Shown: positions 33,731 to 43,777, counted from the stretch's first letter. The stretch: 64,000 nucleotides of DNA from Arthrobacter sp. OV608 (GCA_900110595.1 FOEZ01000010.1:1-64000); one strand, 5' to 3'. Numbers and translations are program-made. Notes: generated by a model not told the origin, from the sequence alone.

Positions 33731-35056
33731 TCAGGCCGCCTGGTACGTCAGCGCGCCCGGGACCCCGCCCTTTTGGCCGAGGGAGTCTCCCCGTGCGAAA
33801 GCCGCCCAGAGGCTCCGCACTTGCCGCCCGACGTCGTGCACGTCCTCCCAGGCCGCGCCGGCAATCAAGCCCACGCCGTCCCAGGTGCTCCGGTTGCCAA
33901 AGAGAAGGGGAAGGTCGATGGTGTGGGCCGCACCGAAAATGTTGCCGGGCGCATGCCAGTGCAGGACGTACCGGTGGGCCTTTCCCCCTGCCCTGGCATG
34001 GCGGCGGGCGAATTTCCGGGCGGCCCTGCCGTACACGGTCTCGGTGACCACCCAGTCGATGGCCCGGACGGCGGCGGTTCCAGCAACCGGAACGCGGGCC
34101 AGCCGGCTCAGGTACGGGCTGCGCGGCAGGAACAGCCGCGCCTCTTCAGACGTATGCCCGATCAGCACCTCTATCCCGGGTGCGGAACGGTTCCATGCGG
34201 CCTCGATGTCCGGTTCCTCCGGCAAGGGCGCGTGCCCGTACTGCGTCCCGAACGGCATGGCGGCCAGCATTCCGAACTTCCGCGCTACCTGCGCCACGTG
34301 GTCCTCCCGCTCCACCACATCCATGGCCCGGGTGCCGCCGTCAACTGTCTCGGCGGCGATGCCCATCGCATGGTTCATCTTTGCCCTGCCCCGGGAGATG
34401 CCCAGCGGGGCGCTTTGGATGATGGCCCGCTGGAACAGCTGCGGCGCCTCAGGGGTGGCCATGAGATGGGCGATGGCGTCGCCACCGGCGGACTGCCCGA
34501 ACGCCGTCACCCGCCCCGGATCACCGCCGAACGCGCCAATGTTCCGCTGTACCCAGCGGAAGGCCTCCAGCTGGTCCAGCAGTCCGAGGTTGCCCGGGCG
34601 GCCCGACCGCGTGGCCAGGAACCCAAACAGCCCCAGCCGATAGGTCACCGAAACCACCACCACGCGGTTCTCGGCCACCAGAACTGCGGGGTCAAAGATG
34701 GCCAGGTCCCCCGAACCGGTGGTGTAGGAACCGCCATGGATCCACACCATCACCGGCAGCCGCTCGCCCGGGGACAGATCCGCAGGCATGGTGATGGAGA
34801 GGTTCTGGCAGTCCTCGCTGCCCGGAAGTTCCCCGTAGCGGGTGCCCAGGACGTCGTCGAGGAACGGAACCGGCCCCTGCGGGCAGGCGGGGGCCGGGGA
34901 AGTGGCTGCCAACGGCTCGGTCCAGTCCCGCACAGGAACGGGAGGCTGGAACCGGGCCGCCCTGGCATAAGGAATGCCGGTGGCCCGAAGGACGTCCCTG
35001 TCGTGCCAGCCGGTAACGGGACCGCAGGGCGGGATGAAGATGGGTGCGGAGCTCAC
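33731..35056 (-). CDS. Type B carboxylesterase family protein
   Basis: 441 residues. The oxyanion motif is WIHGGSYTTGSG (105-116), nucleophile Ser189 lies in AFGQSAGGDAIAH, and the conserved EDCQNLSI (81-88) is present. No signal peptide is visible, so it is likely cytoplasmic. At 441 residues it is slightly short for the family (about 480-550), with the reduction mostly in the C-terminal third. HWHAPGNIFGAAHTIDLPLLFG supplies the late His region. Substrate unknown. Transcribed from downstream of ppa, separated by a palindromic terminator. Confidence 0.87.
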   Translation of the reverse strand: MSSAPIFIPPCGPVTGWHDRDVLRATGIPYARAARFQPPVPVRDWTEPLAATSPAPACPQGPVPFLDDVLGTRYGELPGSEDCQNLSITMPADLSPGERLPVMVWIHGGSYTTGSGDLAIFDPAVLVAENRVVVVSVTYRLGLFGFLATRSGRPGNLGLLDQLEAFRWVQRNIGAFGGDPGRVTAFGQSAGGDAIAHLMATPEAPQLFQRAIIQSAPLGISRGRAKMNHAMGIAAETVDGGTRAMDVVEREDHVAQVARKFGMLAAMPFGTQYGHAPLPEEPDIEAAWNRSAPGIEVLIGHTSEEARLFLPRSPYLSRLARVPVAGTAAVRAIDWVVTETVYGRAARKFARRHARAGGKAHRYVLHWHAPGNIFGAAHTIDLPLLFGNRSTWDGVGLIAGAAWEDVHDVGRQVRSLWAAFARGDSLGQKGGVPGALTYQAA

Positions 35057-35086
35057 CGACCTACCCTAAAGCACAACTCTTAAACC

Positions 35087-35151
35087 GCAACGCGGGGTCA
35101 CTTCCGGCCCAATTTCCGTGGTGAATTGGGCGAGATGTGACCTCGCGTTGC
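35087..35151. terminator. Nested palindrome downstream of ppa
   Basis: The outer arms GCAACGCGGGGTCAC (35087-35101) and GTGACCTCGCGTTGC (35137-35151) pair over 15 bp with one G/T pair. The inner arms GCCCAATT (35107-35114) and AATTGGGC (35124-35131) are perfect. It lies 10 bases after the ppa stop on the minus strand and before the esterase promoter, so it probably terminates ppa. Confidence 0.7.
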
Positions 35152-35160
35152 AGGACAGTA

Positions 35161-35649
35161 CTAGTGGCCGGTGGGCACGTAACGCTTGATGGAGGCTTCC
35201 AGCTCAGCTTCGGCAGCGGCGCGGTCGCCCCAGCCCTCGGCCTTGACCCACTTGCCCGGCTCCAGGTCCTTGTAGCGGGTGAAGAAGTGCTCGATTTCCT
35301 TGATCAGGAACTCGTTGACGTCGCTGACTTCCTGGATGTGGTCGAAGCGGGCATCCACCGGAACGCAGAGGATCTTGGCGTCTCCGCCGCCGTCGTCGGT
35401 CATGTTGAAGACGCCGATGGGGCGGGACTCAACGATGACGCCGGGGTGCAGGTCGAAGTCCTGCAGGAGCACCAGTGCGTCCAGGGGATCGCCGTCTTCG
35501 CCGAGGGTGTTTTCGAAGTATCCGTAATGCGTGGGGTACTGCATGGAGGTGAAGAGGACGCGGTCCAGGCGGACGCGGCCGGTCTCGTGGTCAACTTCGT
35601 ACTTGACGCGTGATCCCTTGGGGATCTCGATGGTCACATCATGCTTCAT
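35161..35649 (-). CDS. ppa: Inorganic diphosphatase
   Basis: 162 residues from the ATG at 35649, which has GAGGAG six bases upstream. [17 protein letters not shown] opens the protein, the hexameric bacterial signature [11 protein letters not shown] lies at 51-61, and [14 protein letters not shown] is near 138. It hydrolyses pyrophosphate, pulling nucleic-acid, protein and NDP-sugar synthesis forward. Cytoplasmic, single-gene transcript, divergent from dacB. Confidence 0.95.
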   Translation of the reverse strand: MKHDVTIEIPKGSRVKYEVDHETGRVRLDRVLFTSMQYPTHYGYFENTLGEDGDPLDALVLLQDFDLHPGVIVESRPIGVFNMTDDGGGDAKILCVPVDARFDHIQEVSDVNEFLIKEIEHFFTRYKDLEPGKWVKAEGWGDRAAAEAELEASIKRYVPTGH

Positions 35650-35767
35650 GGAATGCTCCTCGGCAATTGCAGGGGGTTCGCGGCACACTTGACTGCTCAC
35701 CAAAGGGAGTGTCCGTGCCGCCGACTATTATTGAGGATATAGCGAGAGGCCCTGGAATCAGGAACTT

Positions 35768-37315
35768 GTGGGGAAATTTCAGGACTTGAGGACCAGCACC
35801 AGCATGACCAAACCAACTGCCGCGGAACCGTGGCCTGACCGCGTCCGCCACAGTTTCCGGGGCACAGTCACGGCCCTTAAGCGGTCCTGGCCCGCGGTTG
35901 TCCTGACCGCCCTGCTGTTGGTCCTGATGGCCCCCGCAGCCCTGCTGGTTGCGCCGGGGTTCGTGGGCCCGCAGGCCCCTGCCCCCGCCCCGCCGGCGCC
36001 TGAATGGCAGCAGGCCCCCGCCACACTGTCTGCCGCACGTGGACTTGCCCCGCTGGACGTATTAGCCAGCATTCCCGCCGCGTCCAGCGTCACCGCGCAG
36101 GTGGAACCGCTGTTGAAGGCCGACGGCGGCGGGAACTTTACGGGACTGGTTCAGGATGCACTCACCGGACAGGTCCTCTATGACCGGGGCGGGTCCGAGG
36201 GCAGGGTGCCGGCCTCCAACCTGAAGCTGCTGACCGCTGTGGCCGCCCTCCGTTCCCTTGGCCCGGAGCACCGCTTCACCACGTCCGTTGTCCAAGGTCC
36301 GGCAGCAGGGCAGGTAGTGCTGGTCGGTGGCGGCGACGTCCTCCTCGGTGCCGGCGAGTCGAATGCGGACCAGACGATGGGCCATACCGGCCTGGCCACC
36401 CTCGCCGCGGAAACTGTGGAAGCGCTGAAAGCCGCAGGCGCCGCGGGTGAAATTAAAGTGCTGGTGGACGATTCCCTGTTCACCGGTCCGGCACTGAATC
36501 CGGCCTGGGAAAGCGGTGATGTTGCTGCCGGGGAAGTGGCACCGGTGTACCCGCTGGCGTTGAACTCTGCCCGCTACGACCCCGCTGTCACCACCGGCCC
36601 GCGTCCACAGGACCCGGCCATCACAGCTGGGGAGGAATTCGCGGCCCGGCTGCGGGCGGCGGGCGCGGCCGCGGGACTGACTGTGGCAGCCGCCGTCGAA
36701 CGCTCGCCCCGGTCAGCACCAACAGGCGGGGAAGCAGGGGAGCCGGCGGTCTTCGCGGAGGCGCAGTCAGCCGCGGTGGCCGAACAGGTGGACCTGATGC
36801 TTCAAGCCTCGGACAACTACCTTGCCGAAGTTTTGGGACGAATGGCATCGGTGGCCGCAGGGGGACCGGGCAGCAACGACGGCGCCACGGCTGCCGTCCG
36901 AGCGCAGCTCACCGACGCCGGAATCAACGTTGACGGCATCAGGCTCGTGGATGTGTGCGGCCTCGCGATGGGCAACCAGGTGTCGGCCCGCCAGTTCACC
37001 GAGGTGGTGCGGGCCATCGCCGCCGGCACGGACAGTCGGCTGCGCGCCGCGCTGGACGGCTTCCCCGTGGCCGGCCTCACCGGCACGCTGGACACCCGCT
37101 ACGGCGAAGAGTCAACCGCCCGGGGTGCAGGGCTGGTCCGCGCCAAGACCGGCACACTGAACACGGTGCTGGCGCTCAGCGGCTACGTTGTGGACGCCGA
37201 CGGCCGCCTCCTGGTCTTCTCCTTCATCGGCAACGGGCTCACACCCGGCGCCGCAGGCAACAAGGTGGCGCTGGACCGGGCAGCCACGGCGCTCGCGGCC
37301 TGCGGCTGCAGGTAG
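35768..37315 (+). CDS. dacB: D-alanyl-D-alanine carboxypeptidase/endopeptidase (PBP4, family S13)
   Basis: 515 residues from the GTG at 35768 with AGGA upstream. An N-terminal membrane segment (about 43-65, VVLTALLLVLMAPAALLVA) exports or anchors it, followed by an Ala/Pro-rich linker. The penicillin-binding motifs are SNLK (Ser150-Lys153), SDN at 348-350 and KTG at 460-462. The usual SGLS-type segment before the last motif reads DVCGLAMGN, replacing Ser with Cys. It trims or cleaves peptidoglycan peptides outside the membrane. It precedes the DUF2342-tilS-hpt-ftsH block on the same strand. Confidence 0.88.
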   Translation: MGKFQDLRTSTSMTKPTAAEPWPDRVRHSFRGTVTALKRSWPAVVLTALLLVLMAPAALLVAPGFVGPQAPAPAPPAPEWQQAPATLSAARGLAPLDVLASIPAASSVTAQVEPLLKADGGGNFTGLVQDALTGQVLYDRGGSEGRVPASNLKLLTAVAALRSLGPEHRFTTSVVQGPAAGQVVLVGGGDVLLGAGESNADQTMGHTGLATLAAETVEALKAAGAAGEIKVLVDDSLFTGPALNPAWESGDVAAGEVAPVYPLALNSARYDPAVTTGPRPQDPAITAGEEFAARLRAAGAAAGLTVAAAVERSPRSAPTGGEAGEPAVFAEAQSAAVAEQVDLMLQASDNYLAEVLGRMASVAAGGPGSNDGATAAVRAQLTDAGINVDGIRLVDVCGLAMGNQVSARQFTEVVRAIAAGTDSRLRAALDGFPVAGLTGTLDTRYGEESTARGAGLVRAKTGTLNTVLALSGYVVDADGRLLVFSFIGNGLTPGAAGNKVALDRAATALAACGCR

Positions 37316-37535
37316 CACCCAGCGCATCTGCAGGAGCGGCCCCGCCCCGCTCAACCGTTGCTGGCCAACGCCGCTTATGCGGGGCCGGGCCGTCCGTGCG
37401 ATTGGACACCATGTTTCCGGCGACGGATAGGCGTGGGCTTTGTGCTCCTGTCCACCGGCTGTCGAGCTGTTGGGGCCGCTGGTTTGGTTCGCCGGTGAGC
37501 GAACTTAAGGACTATCCACAGGGTGCTGTGTTCTG

Positions 37536-38678
37536 ATGGGACTTATGGAGTCCACTACAGGTGAGTCGTCAGCACAAACGTTGTCCAGCCAGGCCTCGTC
37601 CCTGATCAACTGGGACCTGGCCGCCTCCACCGCGGCGCGGCTGGCTCCGGCCGGCCCGGTCCTGAACCAGGCCGCCATCGGTGACGCCGTGGACAGCCTC
37701 CGCCGGCTCGCCGACGCTTCGGTGGAGCATGTCCACGAGATCACGGGCCTGGAAGCGGCACGGAACCTGCGGGATTCCAACGTGCTGGTAGTGGACCGTG
37801 CTTCCTGGGCCAAGGCCAACACCCAAAGCTTCGCCGTGATGCTGAAGCCCGCCATGGAAAAGATGCTCGAAAGCAGGCGCGGTTCCCTGAGCCCTGCCGC
37901 AGCGAGTGTCAGCGGCGCCATCACCGGCAGCCAGTTGGGTGCCGTCCTGGCCTTCCTGTCCAGCAAGGTCCTGGGCCAATACGATCCGTTCGCGGCGCTC
38001 GCCGAGGGTTCCACCGCGCCGTCAGGGGGACGCCTGCTCCTGGTGGCCCCCAACATCGTTGCTGTGGAGCGGGAACTGAACGTCACCCCGGAGGATTTCC
38101 GCCTCTGGGTCTGCCTGCATGAGCAGACCCACCGGGTCCAGTTCGCGGCCGCGCCGTGGCTGCGGCACCACATGCTGGAGCAGATCGACGAACTCAGCGG
38201 CCACCTGCTGGGCAACGTCGATTCGCTGATGGAGCGCGCCACCGCCGCCGCCCGTTCACTGAAGGACCGTACGGCCGACGGAAACACGCCCGGCCGCGGC
38301 GCCATCCTGGACCTGCTGCAGGATCCCGAGGAGAAGGCCGCCATCTCGCACCTCACCGCGGTGATGAGCCTGCTCGAAGGCCACGCGAATGTGGTGATGG
38401 ACGCCGTGGACGCCAGCATTGTTCCGTCGGTGAAAACCATCCGGCAGCGGTTCAACGACCGCGGCAAGGACCGCGGCGTCATCGAAAAGTTCATCCGCAG
38501 CCTCCTGGGCCTGGACGCCAAGATGCGCCAGTACTCCGACGGCGCGCGGTTCGTCCGCGCAGTGGTGGACGTCGCCGGAATGGAAGGCTTCAACCGGGTG
38601 TGGGAGTCGGCCGACCACCTGCCCACCGAGCCCGAAATCCACGATGCCAAGCTGTGGCTTGAGCGGATGGGACTCTGA
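37536..38678 (+). CDS. DUF2342 zinc-dependent metalloprotease family protein
   Basis: 380 residues. LWVCLHEQTHRVQFAAAPWL contains the HExxH zinc motif at 195-199, with MSLLEGHANVVMDAVD further on supplying a likely third-ligand region. The family is nearly confined to actinobacteria, often beside tilS, and is sometimes labelled coenzyme-F420-associated; no peptidase substrate is established. No signal peptide is visible. Its stop lies 126 bases before the assigned tilS start. The tilS frame is open through that whole gap. Confidence 0.83.
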   Translation: MGLMESTTGESSAQTLSSQASSLINWDLAASTAARLAPAGPVLNQAAIGDAVDSLRRLADASVEHVHEITGLEAARNLRDSNVLVVDRASWAKANTQSFAVMLKPAMEKMLESRRGSLSPAAASVSGAITGSQLGAVLAFLSSKVLGQYDPFAALAEGSTAPSGGRLLLVAPNIVAVERELNVTPEDFRLWVCLHEQTHRVQFAAAPWLRHHMLEQIDELSGHLLGNVDSLMERATAAARSLKDRTADGNTPGRGAILDLLQDPEEKAAISHLTAVMSLLEGHANVVMDAVDASIVPSVKTIRQRFNDRGKDRGVIEKFIRSLLGLDAKMRQYSDGARFVRAVVDVAGMEGFNRVWESADHLPTEPEIHDAKLWLERMGL

Positions 38679-38707
38679 TTAACACCGGTCCCCACCCCGG
38701 CCAGGCA

Positions 38708-38770
38708 GCCCAGTCCAGCAAGCCACCTCAGCGCAGCGAACCACCCCAGCGCAGCGAACCACCCCAGCCA
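38708..38770. repeat. 18-bp tandem repeat ahead of tilS
   Basis: The unit CGCAGCGAACCACCCCAG occurs twice in tandem (38732-38767) and is preceded by a partial copy CCACCTCAG. The period is six codons, so the tilS reading frame stays open and would encode RSEPPQ repeats. Confidence 0.6.
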
Positions 38771-38803
38771 ACAGGACGACGACGGCCCGGCCGGCTTGCG
38801 CCC

Positions 38804-39883
38804 GTGATTGGCACCGCGCGCAAGATGCTCCAGGAAGCCCTGGCCCAGGCCGGCTACCCCCGGCACCTCCTGGTGGCCTGCAGTGGGGGACCGGACTCCC
38901 TCGCCCTGGCAGCAGTGGCGGCTTACTTCGCCCGCCGCGGCCACGTCGACGGCCACCCTGTCACGGTGGGCGCCGTGGTGGTGGACCACCAGTTGCAGGA
39001 AGGTTCCGCCCACGTGGCGGCCGAAACAGCCCGCGTCCTGAAGGAACTGGGCCTTGCCCCCGTGGAAATCCGGACCGTGACCGTGGGCGGGACGGGACTC
39101 GGCCCGGAAGCCGCCGCACGCGAAGCCCGGCACGCTGCGCTCGAAGCAGCAGCGCAGGACCAGGGCGCGGATGCCATCCTGCTGGGACACACGCTGGACG
39201 ACCAGGCCGAACAGGTGCTCCTGGGCCTGGCCCGGGGTTCGGGAACCAGGTCGCTGGCCGGGATGAGGCCGGTCCGCGGCAAGCTGCTGCGGCCCTTCCT
39301 GGGACTCCGCCGGGCGGACACGGAGGAGATCTGCGCCGTCGAGGAACTGGACCCGTGGCACGATCCCAGCAACTCGGATCCGGCCTTCGCCCGTTCGCGC
39401 ACCCGTGTGGAGGTGCTGCCGCACCTTGAGGACAAGCTGGGTCCCGGAGTCGCCGAATCCCTGGCCCGGACGGCCTCCATCCTGCAGCTGGACGCCGACT
39501 ACCTGGAGGATGTGGCGGAAAGCACCTTTGCCTCGCTTGTGGAGCGGAACGGCCGCGAACTCAGCCTTCCGGAGGACGCGTTGCGCAGCTTGGCCCCCGC
39601 CATCAGGTTCCGCGTCATCGCCAAGGCAGCGGCCGACGTCGGCGGGCAGCAGCCCAGCTACCAGCGCCTTTTGGCCGCGGAAGCGCTGCTGCGGCGGCAG
39701 GGTTCGGCCGGCCCGGTGGAGCTGCCCGGTGGCGTGAGCGTGTACAGGTTGTCGCTGGCGCAGCTGGAGGGATCGAAGGATGCCGGCGTTCCGGCGGCCC
39801 ACGGCAGCCCCGGCTCCGTTCCCCGCGGAGGCGCACGCTGTGGGAAGCTAGTATTCCGGCCTCAAAAACCGCCCGCAAAATAG
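38804..39883 (+). CDS. tilS: tRNA(Ile)-lysidine synthase
   Basis: 359 residues from the GTG at 38804. The PP-loop ATPase motif SGGPDS is at 27-32, followed by GAVVVDHQLQEGS and the GHTLDDQAEQVLLGLARGSG region. A C-terminal helical domain is shorter than in E. coli TilS, as usual in actinobacteria. It converts the wobble cytidine of tRNA-Ile(CAU) to lysidine with ATP and lysine, and is essential for reading AUA. The frame stays open for over 120 bases upstream of the GTG, so a longer product from a rare start codon cannot be excluded. Confidence 0.92.
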   Translation: MIGTARKMLQEALAQAGYPRHLLVACSGGPDSLALAAVAAYFARRGHVDGHPVTVGAVVVDHQLQEGSAHVAAETARVLKELGLAPVEIRTVTVGGTGLGPEAAAREARHAALEAAAQDQGADAILLGHTLDDQAEQVLLGLARGSGTRSLAGMRPVRGKLLRPFLGLRRADTEEICAVEELDPWHDPSNSDPAFARSRTRVEVLPHLEDKLGPGVAESLARTASILQLDADYLEDVAESTFASLVERNGRELSLPEDALRSLAPAIRFRVIAKAAADVGGQQPSYQRLLAAEALLRRQGSAGPVELPGGVSVYRLSLAQLEGSKDAGVPAAHGSPGSVPRGGARCGKLVFRPQKPPAK

Positions 39884-39914
39884 TCGCACCCCCGCATCTA
39901 CACAGGAGCCATTG

Positions 39915-40466
39915 GTGGATTCAAACGACGTCCAGGCAGACCTCAAGCACGTTCTCTACACCAAGGAGCAGATCCAGCAGCGGATCACCGAGCTCGCTGC
40001 TCAGATCGACAAGGACTACGAGGGCCGCGAGATCCTCCTTGTGGGCGTCCTCAAGGGGGCCGTGATGGTGATGGCTGACCTGGCGCGCGCACTCCACAGC
40101 CACATCTCCATGGACTGGATGGCTGTCTCCTCCTACGGCTCCGGCACCCAGTCCTCGGGAGTTGTCCGCATCCTGAAGGACCTGGACACGGACCTTATGG
40201 GCAAGGACGTGCTGATCGTCGAGGACATCATCGACTCCGGCCTCACGCTCTCCTGGCTGAAGACCAACCTGGAATCCCGCGGCACCGCTTCAGTGGAAAT
40301 CTGCACCGCTTTCCGCAAGCCCACCGCTGCCAAGGTGGAGATCGACGTCAAGTACGTCGGGTACGACATCCCCAACGAATTCGTGGTGGGCTACGGCCTG
40401 GACTACGCCGAGAAGTACCGCAACCTGGACTTCGTGGGCACCCTCGCCCCGCACGTTTACGAGTAG
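39915..40466 (+). CDS. hpt: Hypoxanthine phosphoribosyltransferase
   Basis: 183 residues from GTG 39915, with CAGGAG eight bases upstream. LLVGVLKGAVMVMADLAR lies near 41-58 and SSYGSGTQSSG near 72-82. The PRPP-binding loop VLIVEDIIDSGLTL is at 99-112, and VGYGLDYAEKYRNL near the end is typical. It salvages hypoxanthine and guanine to IMP and GMP. The tilS-hpt order followed by ftsH is widely conserved; here a LacI regulator gene intervenes before ftsH. Confidence 0.94.
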   Translation: MDSNDVQADLKHVLYTKEQIQQRITELAAQIDKDYEGREILLVGVLKGAVMVMADLARALHSHISMDWMAVSSYGSGTQSSGVVRILKDLDTDLMGKDVLIVEDIIDSGLTLSWLKTNLESRGTASVEICTAFRKPTAAKVEIDVKYVGYDIPNEFVVGYGLDYAEKYRNLDFVGTLAPHVYE

Positions 40467-40483
40467 GCTGCGCCGCCCGGACC

Positions 40484-41524
40484 TTGCGTAAAAACATTGG
40501 CATCAAGGACGTGGCGCTGGCCGCGGGAGTGTCTGTCACCACGGTCTCCCATGTCCTGAACGATGTTGCCTACGCGCGCGTCAGCGCCGAAACGCGCGAT
40601 AAGGTCCGGTCCGCGGCCGTGCAGCTGGGCTACGGGCCGAACCGCCTGGCGCAAGCATTGCGGAGCCGGCGCACCGGAATGCTGGGCCTGGTCAGCGAGG
40701 ACATCGCCACCACTCCGCACGCGGGCAGCATCCTGCTGGGGGCCGATGATGCTGCCCGCGCCCGCGGTTACACCCTGATGGTCATCAACACCTCTGGCTC
40801 CGCCGGCCCGGCATCCCGGGAAGCAGACGTGGAGGCGCTCCTTGAGCGGCAGGTGGACGGCATCCTCTACGCCACGATGTACCACCGGACCGTGGACGCT
40901 CCGCCCAACCTTGGAAAGGTGCCGGCGGTCCTCGTTGATGCAGTCAGCACCGGCGAGCCATTCACCTCCGTAGTCCCGGACGAATACGGCGGGGCTGGTA
41001 CCGCCGTCGAAACACTGCTCGCCGCAGGGCACGTCCGCGTCGGCTTCATCAACAACACCGAGGACGTGCCCTCCACCCGCGGGCGGCTCCGCGGCTTCCG
41101 CGAAACCCTGAACCGGGCCGGGCTCGACGGCGGCGCCGCACCCGTGCAGTCAGCCTCCTCCGATGCACAGGGCGGCTACGACGCAGCCCGCCGGATCCTC
41201 CAAGGTGGCAACCCGCCGTCGGCCTTGTTCTGCTACAACGACCGGATGGCCATGGGAGCCTACCGGGCAGCCGCCGAGCTGGGCCTGTCCATCCCCGCGG
41301 ACCTGTCCGTGGTGGGTTTTGACGACCAGGAACTGATCGCCGCCAACCTGCACCCCGGGCTTACCACCGTTGCCCTGCCGCACTACGAAATGGGTGCGTG
41401 GGCCGCGGATCGGTTGATCGACACGGTTGAGGGAACGCAGCTGCCGGAGGCCGCCGTTCCTGAACCAGTGCTCCTCAACTGCCCCCTGGTGGCCCGCGGC
41501 TCCGTGGCCGCGCCCCGGATTTAG
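40484..41524 (+). CDS. LacI family transcriptional regulator
   Basis: 346 residues from a TTG at 40484, only 17 bases after the hpt stop. The N-terminal helix-turn-helix [20 protein letters not shown] and hinge ([14 protein letters not shown]) are followed by a periplasmic-binding-protein-like sensor domain ([49 protein letters not shown]). It should bind a sugar or related ligand and repress a catabolic locus. No sugar genes are nearby, so the target is probably distant. No clear ribosome binding site is visible. Confidence 0.87.
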   Translation: MRKNIGIKDVALAAGVSVTTVSHVLNDVAYARVSAETRDKVRSAAVQLGYGPNRLAQALRSRRTGMLGLVSEDIATTPHAGSILLGADDAARARGYTLMVINTSGSAGPASREADVEALLERQVDGILYATMYHRTVDAPPNLGKVPAVLVDAVSTGEPFTSVVPDEYGGAGTAVETLLAAGHVRVGFINNTEDVPSTRGRLRGFRETLNRAGLDGGAAPVQSASSDAQGGYDAARRILQGGNPPSALFCYNDRMAMGAYRAAAELGLSIPADLSVVGFDDQELIAANLHPGLTTVALPHYEMGAWAADRLIDTVEGTQLPEAAVPEPVLLNCPLVARGSVAAPRI

Positions 41525-41703
41525 GCCCTAGGCTCCTGTGTGAAGGCGGGGCGGCGCCAGTACGCCCACAGGGAACTTTTGCCCCACACCATGCGTGATC
41601 TACTCCGGACGGTGTATAGCTAGAAGCTGACGCAGCACCATCACGCGCGCAGAGTACTCGCCGTGCAGCACTACCAGGAGGGACGGGGCCAGGCCCCGAA
41701 CAG

Positions 41704-43767
41704 ATGAAAGCTAAGAACTTCTTCAAGGGCCCGGGCATCTGGATCGTCGTTGTGATCGGGATGCTCCTGGTGGCCTTTGCAACGCTCGCTCCCGGCGGTG
41801 CAGCCCGGATCGACACAGATAAGGGCCTGGAACTGCTCTCCGGCGACAAGGTGGAGCAGGCAAAGATCTTCGACGGCGAAAACCGTGTTGACCTGGTGCT
41901 GAAGGACAACCTCCAGCTGGAAGGCCAGGACAAAGGCAAGAGCGTCCAGTTCTTCTTTGTGGATGCGCGCGCCCAGGACGTGGTTAAAGCAGTCACTGAT
42001 GCAAAGCCGGCCGAGGGCTTCACGGACCAGCCGATCGAAAGCAACTGGTTCTCCGGCCTGCTCTCGCTGCTGATCCCGGTCATCCTGCTTGGTGCCCTGT
42101 TCTGGTTCCTGATGACCCGGATGCAGGGCGGCGGCTCCAAGATCATGCAGTTCGGCAAGTCCAAGGCCAAGATGGTCAGCAAGGACATGCCGCAGGTGAC
42201 GTTCGCAGACGTGGCCGGCTCCGACGAAGCTGTGGAGGAACTGCAGGAGATCAAGGAATTCCTGCAGGAACCGGCCAAGTTCCAGGCTGTTGGCGCCAAG
42301 ATCCCCAAGGGCGTGCTGCTGTACGGCCCTCCGGGTACCGGTAAGACCCTCCTCGCCCGCGCCGTCGCCGGTGAGGCCGGCGTCCCCTTCTTCTCCATCT
42401 CCGGCTCGGACTTCGTGGAAATGTTCGTTGGCGTGGGTGCCTCCCGCGTCCGCGACCTCTTCGAACAGGCCAAGGCCAACTCGCCCGCCATCATCTTCGT
42501 GGACGAGATCGACGCTGTCGGACGCCATCGCGGTGCCGGCATCGGCGGCGGCAACGACGAACGCGAGCAGACCCTCAACCAGCTGCTGGTGGAGATGGAC
42601 GGCTTCGACGTCAAAACCAACGTCATCCTCATCGCCGCGACCAACCGCCCGGACGTCCTGGACCCCGCACTGCTGCGGCCGGGCCGTTTCGACCGCCAGA
42701 TCGGCGTGGAAGCACCGGACATGATCGGCCGCGACCAGATCCTGCAGGTGCATGCCAAGGGTAAGCCCATGGCGCCCGCCGTGGACCTCAAGGCCGTTGC
42801 CAAGAAAACGCCCGGCTACACCGGTGCGGACCTCGCCAACGTCCTGAACGAGGCGGCACTGCTGACCGCGCGCTCCAATGCCAACCTGATTGATGACCGC
42901 GCCCTGGACGAGGCCATCGACCGTGTGATGGCTGGCCCGCAGAAGCGCAGCCGCGTGATGAAGGAGCACGAGCGCAAGATCACCGCCTACCACGAAGGCG
43001 GCCACGCCCTGGTGGCGGCCGCGCTGCGGAACTCGGCCCCGGTCACCAAGATCACCATCCTTCCCCGCGGCCGCGCCCTCGGCTACACCATGGTGGTCCC
43101 GGACAACGACAAGTACTCCGTGACCCGCAACGAGCTCCTGGACCAGATGGCCTATGCCATGGGCGGCCGTGTGGCCGAGGAGATCGTCTTCCACGATCCC
43201 TCCACCGGCGCCTCGAACGACATCGAGAAGGCCACCGGAACCGCCCGGAAGATGGTCACCGAGTACGGCATGAGCGAACGAGTGGGCGCGGTACGCCTGG
43301 GCCAGGGCGGCGGCGAGCCGTTCCTGGGCCGCGACGCCGGCCACGAGCGCAACTACTCGGACCAGATCGCCTACGTGGTGGATGAGGAAGTGCGCCGGTT
43401 GATCGACCAGGCCCATGACGAGGCCTACGCCATCCTCACCGAGAACCGCGACGTCCTGGACCGGCTGGCCCTTGAGTTGCTGGAACGGGAGACCCTTAAC
43501 CAGGCCGAGATCGCCGACATCTTCCGTGACATCCGCAAGCGCGATTTCCGCGAGGTGTGGCTGTCCAAGGAGACCCGTCCGGTACAGAAAGCCGGTCCGG
43601 TGGAGTCCCGCCGGGAGCAGGCTGAGCGTGAAGCCCAGGAGGAAGCCAAGCAGGCCCGCCTGGACGAGCCGCTGGACGCCCAGCCGCCGCATCCGCAGGG
43701 TGTTCCGGAAGACGCCCCGTTCCAGGGAGGCATCCCCGACTCGGGGCCTGACGCCCTTCGCGGCTAA
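41704..43767 (+). CDS. ftsH: ATP-dependent zinc metalloprotease FtsH
   Basis: 687 residues. There are two membrane segments (about 12-28 and 118-137) with a short extracytoplasmic domain between. The AAA module has Walker A GPPGTGKT (208-215), Walker B IIFVDEID (263-270) and the second region of homology [20 protein letters not shown]. Zinc motif HEGGH is at 430-434, and a long charged C-terminal tail follows. It degrades misfolded membrane proteins and regulators as a membrane hexamer. It begins the ftsH-fol-pan block; folE starts 10 bases after its stop. Confidence 0.96.
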   Translation: MKAKNFFKGPGIWIVVVIGMLLVAFATLAPGGAARIDTDKGLELLSGDKVEQAKIFDGENRVDLVLKDNLQLEGQDKGKSVQFFFVDARAQDVVKAVTDAKPAEGFTDQPIESNWFSGLLSLLIPVILLGALFWFLMTRMQGGGSKIMQFGKSKAKMVSKDMPQVTFADVAGSDEAVEELQEIKEFLQEPAKFQAVGAKIPKGVLLYGPPGTGKTLLARAVAGEAGVPFFSISGSDFVEMFVGVGASRVRDLFEQAKANSPAIIFVDEIDAVGRHRGAGIGGGNDEREQTLNQLLVEMDGFDVKTNVILIAATNRPDVLDPALLRPGRFDRQIGVEAPDMIGRDQILQVHAKGKPMAPAVDLKAVAKKTPGYTGADLANVLNEAALLTARSNANLIDDRALDEAIDRVMAGPQKRSRVMKEHERKITAYHEGGHALVAAALRNSAPVTKITILPRGRALGYTMVVPDNDKYSVTRNELLDQMAYAMGGRVAEEIVFHDPSTGASNDIEKATGTARKMVTEYGMSERVGAVRLGQGGGEPFLGRDAGHERNYSDQIAYVVDEEVRRLIDQAHDEAYAILTENRDVLDRLALELLERETLNQAEIADIFRDIRKRDFREVWLSKETRPVQKAGPVESRREQAEREAQEEAKQARLDEPLDAQPPHPQGVPEDAPFQGGIPDSGPDALRG

Positions 43768-43777
43768 GCTTTCTTAC

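Noticed and set aside
37505..39802. 765-codon open frame on the minus strand
   Set aside because: Antisense to the DUF2342 and tilS genes, which have clear family motifs; composition is typical of a shadow frame.
41671..43692. 673-codon open frame on the minus strand
   Set aside because: Antisense to ftsH; rich in Gly, His and Val and without any recognisable motif.
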